Assembly: GCA_027489835.1 (NCBI GenBank)
Contig: JAIXZF010000440.1
Coordinates: 1-11,326, forward strand
DNA length: 11,326 bases
Direction of reading: 5' to 3'
From: Hyphomicrobiales bacterium
Lineage (GTDB): Bacteria > Pseudomonadota > Alphaproteobacteria > Rhizobiales > Beijerinckiaceae
In this document: in pieces, positions 1 to 7,814 of the stretch
Layout: the number at the start of each line of letters is the position of its first letter
Numbering within the stretch: the first letter of the stretch is position 1
Notes under the pieces: generated by a model
What the model was told of the DNA's origin: nothing
Databases searched by the model: none
Seen by the model: the letters and a program-made list of their open reading frames with translations, nothing else
Position numbers and translations under genes: made by a program

Positions 1-1331
1 AGCCGATGGGTCACGACGAGTTGGGCCAGAAAGGCGCAATCGATGCGGCGCGCCACGTCGTGGCGGCCGGGAATGGAGGGAAAGGCGCGGGTGTCGTCGT
101 TGAAGCCGACGGTGTTGTAAAAGCCGGCCGTCTCGGTGGTCAGCTCTCGGAAGCGCATCATGCCGTCAGGAGCGTCGAAGAACCACCAAGGCGGGCCGAG
201 CCTCAGGCAGGGATAGTGGCCGGCGAGCGGGGCGAGTTCGCGCGAATAGGCGGTCTCGTCGAGCGTGAAGAGGATGATGGTGAGATCGCGCTCGGCGCCG
301 AAGCGGTCCAGCAGGGGCTTCAGCGCCTCGACATAGCCAGTGGGCCGGGGAATGTCGGCGCCCTTGTCGCGGCCGAAGCGGCTGAAGACATGCGGATCGT
401 GGTTGCGCATCGAGCCGGGATGGATCTGCATCACAAGCCCGTCCTCGAGGCTCATCGCGGCCATTTCGGTCAGCATCTGCGCGCGGAACAGCTCGGCATC
501 GGCCGCGCTCACGGGCCCTGCTGCCACTTTCGCATACAGCGACTCGGCCGCGGAGCGTGAGAGATCGGCGGTCGCCGCGGTGGGATGGCCGTGATCGGTC
601 GACGTCGCGCCGTGGCGCCGGAAGAAGGCGCGCCGCTTGCGGTGAGCTCTCAGATAGCCGGCAAACGACCCGACATCCTCGCCCGTGATTTCGCCGAACG
701 TTTTCAGATTGGCATGGAATCCGTCGAAGTCCGGGTCCATGACCGGGTCTGGCCGGTAGGCCGTCACGACGCGGCCGGTCCAGCCCGATTCCGCAATCAT
801 TCGGTGCCATTTGAGCTCGTCAAGCGGGCTTTCGGTGGTGGCGATCACCTCGATGCCGAAGCGCTCGAACAGGGCGCGGGGGCGATACTCGGTCTTCGCC
901 AGCGCCTCGGCGATGCGGTCATAGGCGGCGTCTGCGTTTTCGGCGCACAGGCGCTCCTCGAGGCCGAACAGGGTCGAGAAGGCATGGTCCAGCCAGAGCC
1001 GGGTCGGCGTACCGCGGAACAGGTGGTAGTGGGAGGCGAAGAGCCGCCAGATGGCGCGCGGATCGGCCTCGACCGGGCCGCCATCGCGGCGCGGCACGCC
1101 CAGCTTCTCCAGCTGCACGCCCTGGCTGTGCAGCATCCGGAAGACATAGTGGTCCGGCACCACGAAGACCTGCGCCGGGTCGGCGAAGGGCGCGTTCTCG
1201 GCGAACCAGCGCGGATCGGTGTGGCCATGCGGCGAGACGATGGGAAGCTTCTCGACACGCTCGAACAGGCGGCGCGCCACGGAGCGGGCGGCAGGTTCGG
1301 ACGGAAAGAGACGATCGGGGTGAAGGAGCAT
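1..1331 (-). CDS. uxaC: Uronate isomerase (glucuronate/galacturonate isomerase), C-terminus cut by window edge
   Basis: The frame is open for 443 codons from ATG at 1331 to the left edge. The family usually has about 470 residues, so only a short C-terminal tail is missing. UxaC interconverts D-glucuronate and D-fructuronate, or D-galacturonate and D-tagaturonate, the first cytoplasmic step of hexuronate breakdown. It is a TIM-barrel enzyme of the amidohydrolase superfamily. Visible family marks are the metal-binding HxH near the N-terminus (SPHGHTDP, H35 and H37), PDHYVFRML (about residues 59-67), RRHGATSTDHGHP in mid-protein, MQIHPGSMRNHD, and PPWWFFDAPDGMMRF around W382-W383, followed by the GFNDDTRAFPS segment. 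The HxH context differs from the DYHCHLSP form of E. coli UxaC, so this is a divergent subfamily. A Shine-Dalgarno-like GAGGCGGG sits 3-10 nt upstream and overlaps the gntR stop, suggesting translational coupling. The family assignment is firm. The preferred substrate cannot be read from sequence. Confidence 0.93.
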   Translation of the reverse strand, partial: MLLHPDRLFPSEPAARSVARRLFERVEKLPIVSPHGHTDPRWFAENAPFADPAQVFVVPDHYVFRMLHSQGVQLEKLGVPRRDGGPVEADPRAIWRLFASHYHLFRGTPTRLWLDHAFSTLFGLEERLCAENADAAYDRIAEALAKTEYRPRALFERFGIEVIATTESPLDELKWHRMIAESGWTGRVVTAYRPDPVMDPDFDGFHANLKTFGEITGEDVGSFAGYLRAHRKRRAFFRRHGATSTDHGHPTAATADLSRSAAESLYAKVAAGPVSAADAELFRAQMLTEMAAMSLEDGLVMQIHPGSMRNHDPHVFSRFGRDKGADIPRPTGYVEALKPLLDRFGAERDLTIILFTLDETAYSRELAPLAGHYPCLRLGPPWWFFDAPDGMMRFRELTTETAGFYNTVGFNDDTRAFPSIPGRHDVARRIDCAFLAQLVVTHR

Positions 1332-1339
1332 GACCCGCC

Positions 1340-2077
1340 TCACATCCGGGACGCGGCGCGGGGAGGCCGCGCGGAGGTGGCGGTCAGGTCGAAATAGTCG
1401 GGATGCGCCAGCGTCAGCTGCTCGAAGCTGGGCAGGACATCCGCCAGATGGGCCGCCATCGCGGCCTCGGCCGCGTCGGCGTCGCGCGCGACGATGGCTT
1501 CGACAACGGCCTGATGCTGCTCGATGACGCGCGCCCGGCGGCCCGCGATCGGCAGCGTCAGATGCCGGCACCGGTCGAGCTGCGCCTTCTCCTGGCGCAC
1601 CACGCGCCAGAGATTGGGGTGCCCCGACTGCCGTGCCAACGCCTCGTGGAAGGCTTCGTCCGCTGCATAGAAGGCGTCGACATCGCCGGCCACGTCGGTG
1701 AAGCGCTGCAGCGAGACGAGCCGGGCCAGTTCGGCCAGCCCCTCGTCGGTGGCGCGGGCGGCGGCCTCGCGCACGCTGACGCGTTCAAGCGCTTCGCGGA
1801 TCACCATCGCGTCCTTGAGGTCGCGCGTCCGGATGCGCGCGACGAAGGTGCCGTATTGCGGATAGATGTCGACCAGCCGCTCCTCCGCCAGCCTCAGCAT
1901 CGCCTCGCGCACCGGCGTACGGCTGACGCCATGGCTCTCGGCGATCTCCTTCTCGGATAGTGGAGCGCCGGGCAGCAGCCGCATGCCGACGATCTGCTCG
2001 CGGAGCGCCGCCTGGATCCGCGCCGAGGCCGGGATGCTGCGGATCTGCCCGAGATCGATGATGGCGGTCTGGCCCAA
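1340..2077 (-). CDS. GntR-family transcriptional regulator, FadR/FCD subfamily, probable hexuronate regulator
   Basis: This 245-residue protein has an N-terminal winged helix-turn-helix (about residues 15-82, recognition helix VSRTPVREAMLRL at 51-63, wing QYGTFVARI). An all-helical FCD effector domain follows (about 88-215). The FCD metal-site pattern is present: D140 and H144 in DEAFHEAL, H188 in EQHQAVVEAI, and H210 in MAAHLADVL. Such regulators usually bind an organic acid or sugar acid and dissociate from the operator. The gene lies 8 bp upstream of uxaC on the same strand, so it probably controls hexuronate use, like UxuR/ExuR; this is inferred from position. The start chosen is TTG at 2077. 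No ATG or GTG lies in frame before the upstream stop at 2123-2125, and the ATG at 2090 is in another frame. A weak GGCAGG lies just upstream of the TTG. Confidence 0.92.
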   Translation of the reverse strand: MGQTAIIDLGQIRSIPASARIQAALREQIVGMRLLPGAPLSEKEIAESHGVSRTPVREAMLRLAEERLVDIYPQYGTFVARIRTRDLKDAMVIREALERVSVREAAARATDEGLAELARLVSLQRFTDVAGDVDAFYAADEAFHEALARQSGHPNLWRVVRQEKAQLDRCRHLTLPIAGRRARVIEQHQAVVEAIVARDADAAEAAMAAHLADVLPSFEQLTLAHPDYFDLTATSARPPRAASRM

Positions 2078-2109
2078 GGCGCCTGCCCATGAATGACGTC
2101 GCTGGTGGA

Positions 2110-2137
2110 TTAATATATCAGTTCAGCGGGGCGTCAA
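2110..2137 (-). promoter_or_regulatory. Predicted sigma-70 promoter of gntR-uxaC, with possible operator at the -10
   Basis: On the minus strand TTGACG (2137-2132) is followed after 16 bp by TATTAA (2115-2110). This would place transcription initiation about 25-30 nt before the gntR TTG start. The -10 lies in a short AT-only run in otherwise G/C-rich DNA. The same stretch contains GAT-N6-ATC (GATATATTAATC), an imperfect dyad of the size bound by GntR dimers, so the regulator could repress its own operon here. The promoter rests on motif match and spacing. The operator is inference. Confidence 0.45.
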
Positions 2138-2235
2138 TACGGGAGAAGTCAGGTGGGGTGCGATGGCCGATGACGCGGCCGAAGCCAGCGGTCGCCCTTG
2201 GCGAGCGCAACATGACGAAACGCAGGCCCGCAGGC

Positions 2236-2264
2236 TTGGTTCCAACCGGCAACCATTTTATTTA
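2236..2264 (+). promoter_or_regulatory. Candidate promoter for the kinase gene
   Basis: TTGGTT (2236-2241) and TATTTA (2259-2264) are separated by 17 bp at the start of the AT-rich stretch, giving an untranslated leader of about 175 nt to the preferred start. The -35 overlaps a small dyad, TTGG-TT-CCAA (2236-2245), which could be a protein site. Both elements deviate from consensus, so confidence is low. Confidence 0.3.
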
Positions 2265-2435
2265 GCTTGATCTCGGCCATTATCTCGTTGATTTTCCTGT
2301 CTTTCGCATGACCCGCACCCTGCACCTCCGCCGCATCGCGGCCGCTTTTCCGGTTGCTGCCCGCGTCGCCGAGCAGATGCCCGGCCTGTGGCGCCGCGCA
2401 GCTTCTGCGGCGGGCCATGGGCGGAGTGCCTGCGC

Positions 2436-2441
2436 GGGAGG
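2436..2441 (+). promoter_or_regulatory. Shine-Dalgarno GGGAGG deciding the kinase start
   Basis: GGGAGG lies 5 nt before TTG at 2447, the best ribosome-site spacing among the in-frame candidates. Rival starts TTG 2354 and ATG 2417 have no comparable purine tract. GTG 2552 and ATG 2573 have only weak GGTGG/GGCGG runs upstream. Choosing TTG 2447 is a judgement. Confidence 0.45.
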
Positions 2442-2446
2442 ACCGC

Positions 2447-5400
2447 TTGCCTGATCGTCAGCTCTGGGGCGGGATCGCCGCTGCGGGGAAGGGCCTGATC
2501 GACCGGGCGCAGGGCCTTGCCGGTCGCGGCAAGGCTGCGCCGGCAACCGATGTGCTGGCGGGTGGCGGCGACATGGGCGCGCGCATGCGCGCCTTCGACT
2601 GGTCCACCACCCCGCTCGGGCCGCCCGAGACGTGGCAGCCGGCGCTCAAGACCGCCGTGCGCATCCTGCTCAGCTCGCGCTTCGCCATGTGGATGGCCTG
2701 GGGCCCGGAGCTCACCTTCCTGTGCAACGACGCCTACCTGCCGACGACGGGCATGAAGCGGGACTGGGTGCTGGGCGCGCGTTCCGACCGGGTCTGGGCC
2801 GAGATCTGGCCCGATATCGGGCCTCGCATCGACCATGTGCTGTCGACCGGCGAGGCGACCTGGGACGAGGCGCTGCGGCTCTACCTGGCCCGCAGCGGCT
2901 TTCCGGAGGAGACCTACCACACCTTCTCGTATTCGCCCCTCGCGGACGACGCCGGCAACACCGCCGGCATGCTGTGCGTGGTCGCCGAGGTGACGGAGCG
3001 GGTGTTCGGCGAGCGCCAGCTCGCCACGCTCCGCGATCTCGGGCTGCGGCTGGCCGGCGCCTCCTCGCGCGACGACGTGATGGCTGCGGTCGAAGCCTGC
3101 TTCGCGGCCGCCTCGCACGACCTGCCCTTCGCGCTCACCTACCTCGTCGAGCCGAACGGCGCCCATGCCGGCCTCGCCGCGATCCACGGCGTGCGCCGGG
3201 ACTCGCCCGCCGCGGCGGGGCGCCTCGCGCTGTCCGCCGCGCTGCAGGTCTGGGGCTTCGATCCCGGCTCCGACGCATCCAGCTTCGCGGCCGTCGCGCC
3301 CGAGCATCTGGAAGGGCTGGCCCTCGCCCACTGGCAGGTCATGCCGCAGCAGGCGCTGGTCGTGCCGATCAAGGGAGGCGAAGGAACGGCCGCGGTCGGC
3401 TTCTTCGTGGCGGGGCTCAATCCCCACCGCAGGGTGGACGAGTCCTACCGGGGCTTCATCGAGCTCCTGACCGGCCAGATCGCCGCGGCCATCGCACGCG
3501 CCGACGAATACGAGCGCGAACGGGCGCGGGCGGAGTCCCTGGCCGAGCTCGACAGGGCCAAGACGGCGTTCTTCGCCAATGTCTCGCACGAGTTCCGCAC
3601 GCCGCTCACGCTCATGCTCGGGCCGCTCGAGGACGCGCTCGGCGCGGCCGGAGACCTCCCCGCGCAGCAGGCCGAGCGCGTCGAGATCGCCCACCGCAAC
3701 GGGCTGAGGCTGCTGAAGCTGGTCAACGGCCTCCTCGACGTCTCGCGCATCGAGGCGGGGCGCGTCGAGGCGAGCTACGAGCCCACGGACCTTTCCGCCT
3801 ACACCGCCGAGCTCGTTTCCACCTTCCGCTCGGCCTGCGAGCGCGCGGGCCTGAACCTCGAGGTGGACGCCCCGCCCCTGCCGACGCCGGTGCATGTCGA
3901 CCGCGAGATGTGGGAGAAGATCGTCCTCAACCTGATGTCGAACGCCTTCAAGTTCACGCTCGAGGGCGCCATCACGGTGACCGTGCGCAGCGTGGATGGC
4001 ATGGCCCGGCTGACGGTGCGCGACACGGGCGGCGGCATCCCGTCCGACGAGCTGCCGAAGCTGTTCGAGCGCTTCCACAGGGTGGAGGGCGCGCGGGGGC
4101 GCAGCTTCGAGGGATCGGGCATCGGCCTCGCGCTCGTTCGCGAGCTGGTCCAGCTCCATGGCGGCACCATCACGGTGGAGAGCGAGGAGGGCCGGGGCAG
4201 CGCCTTCCATGTCACGGTGCCGCTCGGCGCCGCGCACCTGCCGGCCGACCGCCTGAGGGCCCCCGGCGCGGAGACGAACCCGCTTCGCCGGCGCGCGGCG
4301 GTCGAGGAGGCGCTGCGCTGGCTGCCTGACGAGGACGCGCCCACATCGTCGGCCGGCAGCGATGCCACAGCGCCAGAGCCCGGCCGAGGCGCCCGCATCG
4401 TCTTGGCCGACGACAATGCCGACATGCGCGGCTACATCCGGCGGCTGCTGGAGGGCGAGGGCTATGCCGTGACGGCGGTGCCGGACGGCGCGGATGCCCT
4501 GGCCGCGGTGCGAAGGGAGCGCCCGGATCTCGTGCTCACCGACGTGATGATGCCCAACCTCGACGGGTTCGGGCTGCTTGCGGAGATCCGGGGCGATCCG
4601 AACCTGTCCGACCTGTCGGTCATCATGCTGTCGGCGCGGGCCGGCGACGAGGCGCAGGTCGAGGGCTTCGACGCTGGCGCGGATGATTACGTCATCAAGC
4701 CCTTCTCGGCGCGCGAGCTGCTCGCCAGGGTGTCGGCCAACCTGCTGCTGTCGAAGGCGCGGCGGGGGCTAGCTCGGCGGCAGCGCTTCACCTTCCTTCT
4801 CGAGGAAAACCTCAGGAAAGCCTCCTCCCCGGCCGAGGCGCTGCAACTGGCCTGCGCGTTGATCGGCCGCGAGCTTGGCGCGGCTGTCGCCGGCATCGCG
4901 GAGCTGCAGCCGGATGGACGGCATGTGCTCGTCGAAACCGAATGGAAGATGCCCGGCGCAGCGTCTGTCACGGGGTTGCACCTGTTCGACGATTTCGGGC
5001 CAGCCCGCCGCGGATTCCTGTCGGCCGGCAAGACCGTCGCCATCGGCGACGTCAAGGCGGACCCGCGCGTGGCCGGCACGCAGGCCGAGGCCTCCTATGC
5101 GGCCAACGGCGTCAGGGCCTCGCTGGAGATCCCGCTGATGCGGGACGGCGCGCTTCGCGCATTCCTGTTCGCGGCCGACAGCGATGCGCGGACCTGGAGC
5201 GACGAACAGGTCGCGCTCGCTTCCGAGACGGTGGAGCGCGCTTGGCAGACGGTCGAGCGCGTCAGGGCCGAGAACGCCCTCATCCTCAGCGAGGCGCGCG
5301 CCCAGGCCCAGCGCGAGGAGCTTCAGGCCATTCTCGACACGGCGCCGGCGGCGATCTGGGTGGCCGAGGACCCGGACTGCAAGTCGATCCGCGGCAACCG

Positions 5401-7792
5401 GTACGCCGCCGAGCTGCTGAGGCGGCCCCAGAGCTCGAACCATTCCTTCTCGGCCCTAGACGGCCCTCCGCCGCAGGTCCGGCCCACCTCGCGCGGCATG
5501 CCGCTGGATCCGCAGGACTTGCCGCTCCAGCGCGTCTGCCGCGGCGAGGAGGTCGGGGAAAGCGACCTGACCTACACCTTCGACGATGGCAAGGAGATCA
5601 CGATGGTGGGCGCGGCGCGGCGCCTCCTCGACAAGGATGGCCGGGTGCGCGGCGCCGTCTATGTCGGCGTGGATGTCTCGCAGCAGCGCGCCGAGGCCAA
5701 GGCCAAGGCCTACCGGGCCGCGCTCGCGGACGAGTTGAGGGCCGGACCGTCCGAGGCCGTCAGGGCGGCTTCCCGCCTGCTGCGCGAGTATTTCGGCGCA
5801 ATCCGGGCCGGCTATGCCGAGCTCGACGACAGCGGGGACGACCTCGTGATCGCGCTGCCGGCTGACGGCGAGGCCAAGCCCGCCCCCTTCCGGATATCCG
5901 CCTATGGCGAACGCCTGCCGGATGCGCTGCGCGCCGGCGAGACCCTCGTCGTCGAGGACGTGCTGACCGATCCGCGCACAGCGGCGCGGGCGGAGCTTTA
6001 TGGAAAGTTCGGCATCCGGTCCTTCGTCGGCGTGCCCTATCTGCGCGAAGGACAGCCGCGGGCGCTGCTCTACCTGCACCATGCCAAGCCGAGGGCCTGG
6101 ACGCAGGAAGAGCTCGCGCTGATCGAGGAGACGGCGGCGCGGACCTGGGGCGTGATCGAGCAGGCGCGCGCCGAGGATGGCCTGAGGCAGCGCACCGAGG
6201 AACTCGAATCCCTGCTGGTGAGCGCGCCGCTCGGCATCGCCTTCTTCGACCCAGAGCACCGCTACGTCCGCATCAACGCGGAACTGGCGGCGATCAACGG
6301 CGGCACGGTCGAAGGCCATATCGGCCGCACGGTCGAGGACATCGTGCCCGACCTCGCAGCCGATGTGAAGCCGCTGCTGGACCGCGTCCTCGCCACGGGC
6401 GAGACGGTGCGCGATGTGGAAATCGCCGGCCGGACGCAGCGCGATCCCGACAGGCCGCGGCACTGGCTGACCAGCTATTATCCCGTGCACCGCGACGGCC
6501 AGGTGGTGGCCGTCGGCGCCTGGGTGATCGACATCACCGCACGCAAGGACATGGAAAGCCGCCTCAAGGACCTCAACGACACGCTCGAGACCAAGGTCGC
6601 TGAAAGCCTGACCGAGCGCGAGGCCGCCCTGGCGCAGCTGCACGAGGCGCAGAAGATCGAGTCGATCGGCCAGCTCACCGGCGGCGTGGCGCATGACTTC
6701 AACAACCTGCTGGCGGCGGTGCTCTCCAATCTCGACCTCGTGCGCAAGCGCGTCGACGATCCGCGCGCGATCCATCTGCTCGACGGCGCGATCAAGGGCG
6801 CCGAGCGCGGCGCCTCGCTCACCGCGCGGCTCCTCGCCTTCGCGCGCCGGCAGGACCTGAAGGCCATCGCGGTTTCCGTGCCCGCCCTGTTCGGCGGCAT
6901 GCGCGACCTCCTGGCGCGTTCGATTGGACCGGGCGTGACGATCGAAAGCGCCTTCGAGCCCGGGCTGCCGGCGGTGACCGTGGACCCCAACCAGCTCGAG
7001 CTCGCGCTGCTCAATCTCGCGGTCAACGCGCGCGACGCGATGCCGGACGGCGGCACGCTGAAGGTCGGCGCCAGCGCCGAAACCGTCTCCGTCATATCGG
7101 CGGCTGACGGATTGAAGCCGGGCGAATATGTCCGCATCCGGGTCTCGGACACGGGGACCGGCATGGACGAGGAAACCCTGCGCCGCGCCACCGAGCCGTT
7201 CTACACCACGAAGGGCGTCGGCAAGGGAACGGGCCTCGGCCTGTCCATGGTGCATGGCCTTGCCATCCAGTCAGGCGGCGTGCTCCGGCTGGAAAGCCGG
7301 GCCGGCTCGGGCTCGACGGTGGAGCTCTGGCTGCCGCGCGCCGACAGCCAGCCCCAGGCCGCGCCGGCGCCCCCCGCGGCGCCCACGGAGCCGGCCCCGC
7401 AGGCGGACGCCGGGCAGCGCAGGCTGACGCTGCTCGTCGTCGACGACGACGCTCTGGTCGCCATGGGGACCGTGGCGAGCCTCGAAGACCTCGGCCATGA
7501 CGTCATCGAGGCCCATTCGGGCCAGGAGGCGCTCGCCAAGCTGCAGCAGCATCCCGAGATCGACATCGTCATGACCGATCACGCCATGCCCGGCATGACG
7601 GGGCTCGAGCTGATCCAGCGACTTGCGGTCTCGCATCCCGGGCTGCCGATCATACTGGCGACGGGCTATGCCGAGCTGCCGCGCGGCGCGGACCCCAACA
7701 TTCCGCGCCTCGGCAAGCCGTTCCGGCAGGAGGAGATCATCGCCGCCATCGACGGGCTGATGCAGGGGCGCGTCCCGCGCCGATCGGGCTGA
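2447..7792 (+). CDS. Giant soluble hybrid histidine kinase with two kinase cores and two receivers
   Basis: A 1781-residue protein (from TTG 2447) without membrane segments or signal peptide, so a cytoplasmic sensor. Approximate order: PAS (43-187, begins MRAFDWSTTPLGPPETW), GAF (192-355), HisKA 1 with H381 in ANVSHEFRTPL, HATPase 1 with N499, DTGGGIP (D526) and GSGIGLAL (556), receiver 1 (649-770, acceptor D699 in LTDVMMPNLDG, lysine in VIKPF), GAF (780-935), PAS (942-1082), GAF (1092-1240), PAS (1247-1367), a coiled linker, HisKA 2 with H1416 in GGVAHDFNNLL, HATPase 2 with N1527, DTGTGMD (D1568) and GTGLGLSM, and receiver 2 with acceptor D1711 in MTDHAMPG and lysine in LGKPF. All catalytic motifs are present in both cores, so both should be active. 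No output or HPt domain is present, so phosphate must pass to an unseen partner. No phytochrome-type chromophore site was recognised; the signal is unknown. The conserved domain start near M43 means ATG 2573 or GTG 2552 remain possible starts. It converges with the YcaO gene, stops 4 bp apart. Confidence 0.93.
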   Translation: MPDRQLWGGIAAAGKGLIDRAQGLAGRGKAAPATDVLAGGGDMGARMRAFDWSTTPLGPPETWQPALKTAVRILLSSRFAMWMAWGPELTFLCNDAYLPTTGMKRDWVLGARSDRVWAEIWPDIGPRIDHVLSTGEATWDEALRLYLARSGFPEETYHTFSYSPLADDAGNTAGMLCVVAEVTERVFGERQLATLRDLGLRLAGASSRDDVMAAVEACFAAASHDLPFALTYLVEPNGAHAGLAAIHGVRRDSPAAAGRLALSAALQVWGFDPGSDASSFAAVAPEHLEGLALAHWQVMPQQALVVPIKGGEGTAAVGFFVAGLNPHRRVDESYRGFIELLTGQIAAAIARADEYERERARAESLAELDRAKTAFFANVSHEFRTPLTLMLGPLEDALGAAGDLPAQQAERVEIAHRNGLRLLKLVNGLLDVSRIEAGRVEASYEPTDLSAYTAELVSTFRSACERAGLNLEVDAPPLPTPVHVDREMWEKIVLNLMSNAFKFTLEGAITVTVRSVDGMARLTVRDTGGGIPSDELPKLFERFHRVEGARGRSFEGSGIGLALVRELVQLHGGTITVESEEGRGSAFHVTVPLGAAHLPADRLRAPGAETNPLRRRAAVEEALRWLPDEDAPTSSAGSDATAPEPGRGARIVLADDNADMRGYIRRLLEGEGYAVTAVPDGADALAAVRRERPDLVLTDVMMPNLDGFGLLAEIRGDPNLSDLSVIMLSARAGDEAQVEGFDAGADDYVIKPFSARELLARVSANLLLSKARRGLARRQRFTFLLEENLRKASSPAEALQLACALIGRELGAAVAGIAELQPDGRHVLVETEWKMPGAASVTGLHLFDDFGPARRGFLSAGKTVAIGDVKADPRVAGTQAEASYAANGVRASLEIPLMRDGALRAFLFAADSDARTWSDEQVALASETVERAWQTVERVRAENALILSEARAQAQREELQAILDTAPAAIWVAEDPDCKSIRGNRYAAELLRRPQSSNHSFSALDGPPPQVRPTSRGMPLDPQDLPLQRVCRGEEVGESDLTYTFDDGKEITMVGAARRLLDKDGRVRGAVYVGVDVSQQRAEAKAKAYRAALADELRAGPSEAVRAASRLLREYFGAIRAGYAELDDSGDDLVIALPADGEAKPAPFRISAYGERLPDALRAGETLVVEDVLTDPRTAARAELYGKFGIRSFVGVPYLREGQPRALLYLHHAKPRAWTQEELALIEETAARTWGVIEQARAEDGLRQRTEELESLLVSAPLGIAFFDPEHRYVRINAELAAINGGTVEGHIGRTVEDIVPDLAADVKPLLDRVLATGETVRDVEIAGRTQRDPDRPRHWLTSYYPVHRDGQVVAVGAWVIDITARKDMESRLKDLNDTLETKVAESLTEREAALAQLHEAQKIESIGQLTGGVAHDFNNLLAAVLSNLDLVRKRVDDPRAIHLLDGAIKGAERGASLTARLLAFARRQDLKAIAVSVPALFGGMRDLLARSIGPGVTIESAFEPGLPAVTVDPNQLELALLNLAVNARDAMPDGGTLKVGASAETVSVISAADGLKPGEYVRIRVSDTGTGMDEETLRRATEPFYTTKGVGKGTGLGLSMVHGLAIQSGGVLRLESRAGSGSTVELWLPRADSQPQAAPAPPAAPTEPAPQADAGQRRLTLLVVDDDALVAMGTVASLEDLGHDVIEAHSGQEALAKLQQHPEIDIVMTDHAMPGMTGLELIQRLAVSHPGLPIILATGYAELPRGADPNIPRLGKPFRQEEIIAAIDGLMQGRVPRRSG

Positions 7793-7814
7793 ACCCTTAG
7801 AAAGGCCAGAGCCC
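7786..7814. terminator. Symmetric hairpin between convergent genes, possible bidirectional terminator
   Basis: GGGCT-GAAC-CCTT-AGA-AAGG-CCAG-AGCCC forms a mirror-spaced hairpin: a 5-bp outer stem, a 4x4 internal loop, a 4-bp inner stem and a 3-nt loop. It spans both the kinase stop (7790-7792) and the YcaO stop (7799-7797). No T-run follows on either side, so it is not a textbook intrinsic terminator. It may slow polymerase or protect 3' ends. Confidence 0.35.

Larger units (their letters stand above)
2138..2446. other. Divergent intergenic region between gntR and the kinase gene
   Basis: About 310 bases without a convincing gene. The segment around 2236-2305 is markedly AT-richer than the rest of the window and most likely holds the kinase promoter. 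A 49-codon frame (2308-2454, plus strand) ends across the kinase start, but it lacks a ribosome site and is treated as doubtful. No tRNA-like fold, riboswitch core or long repeat was recognised. Confidence 0.6.

Noticed and set aside
6..1397. Plus-strand open frames (6-560, 585-1397) across the first 1.4 kb
   Set aside because: They lie antisense to an uninterrupted uxaC reading with HxH and other family motifs.
2149..2280. Small minus-strand frame beginning MAEIKLNKMVAGWN in the intergenic region
   Set aside because: Less G/C-biased and peptide-like at first sight, but it has no ribosome site, no recognisable family, and overlaps the likely kinase promoter.
2354..2446. Longer kinase N-terminus from TTG 2354 or ATG 2417
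   Set aside because: No ribosome site before either codon and no domain similarity in the added residues; TTG 2447 has the best Shine-Dalgarno.
2258..4237. 659-codon minus-strand open frame opposite the kinase
   Set aside because: Its product is low-complexity Arg/Gly/Ala/His-rich with no domain. It is the antisense shadow of a high-G+C gene whose plus-strand reading has clear kinase motifs.
5456..7255. 599-codon minus-strand open frame opposite the second half of the kinase
   Set aside because: Same reasoning: GAF, PAS and kinase motifs are on the plus strand, and the antisense product is compositional noise.
7435..7448. Perfect 14-bp palindrome CGTCGTCGACGACG
   Set aside because: It encodes the conserved VVDDD of receiver 2; codon bias and Asp-rich coding explain it without a regulatory role.
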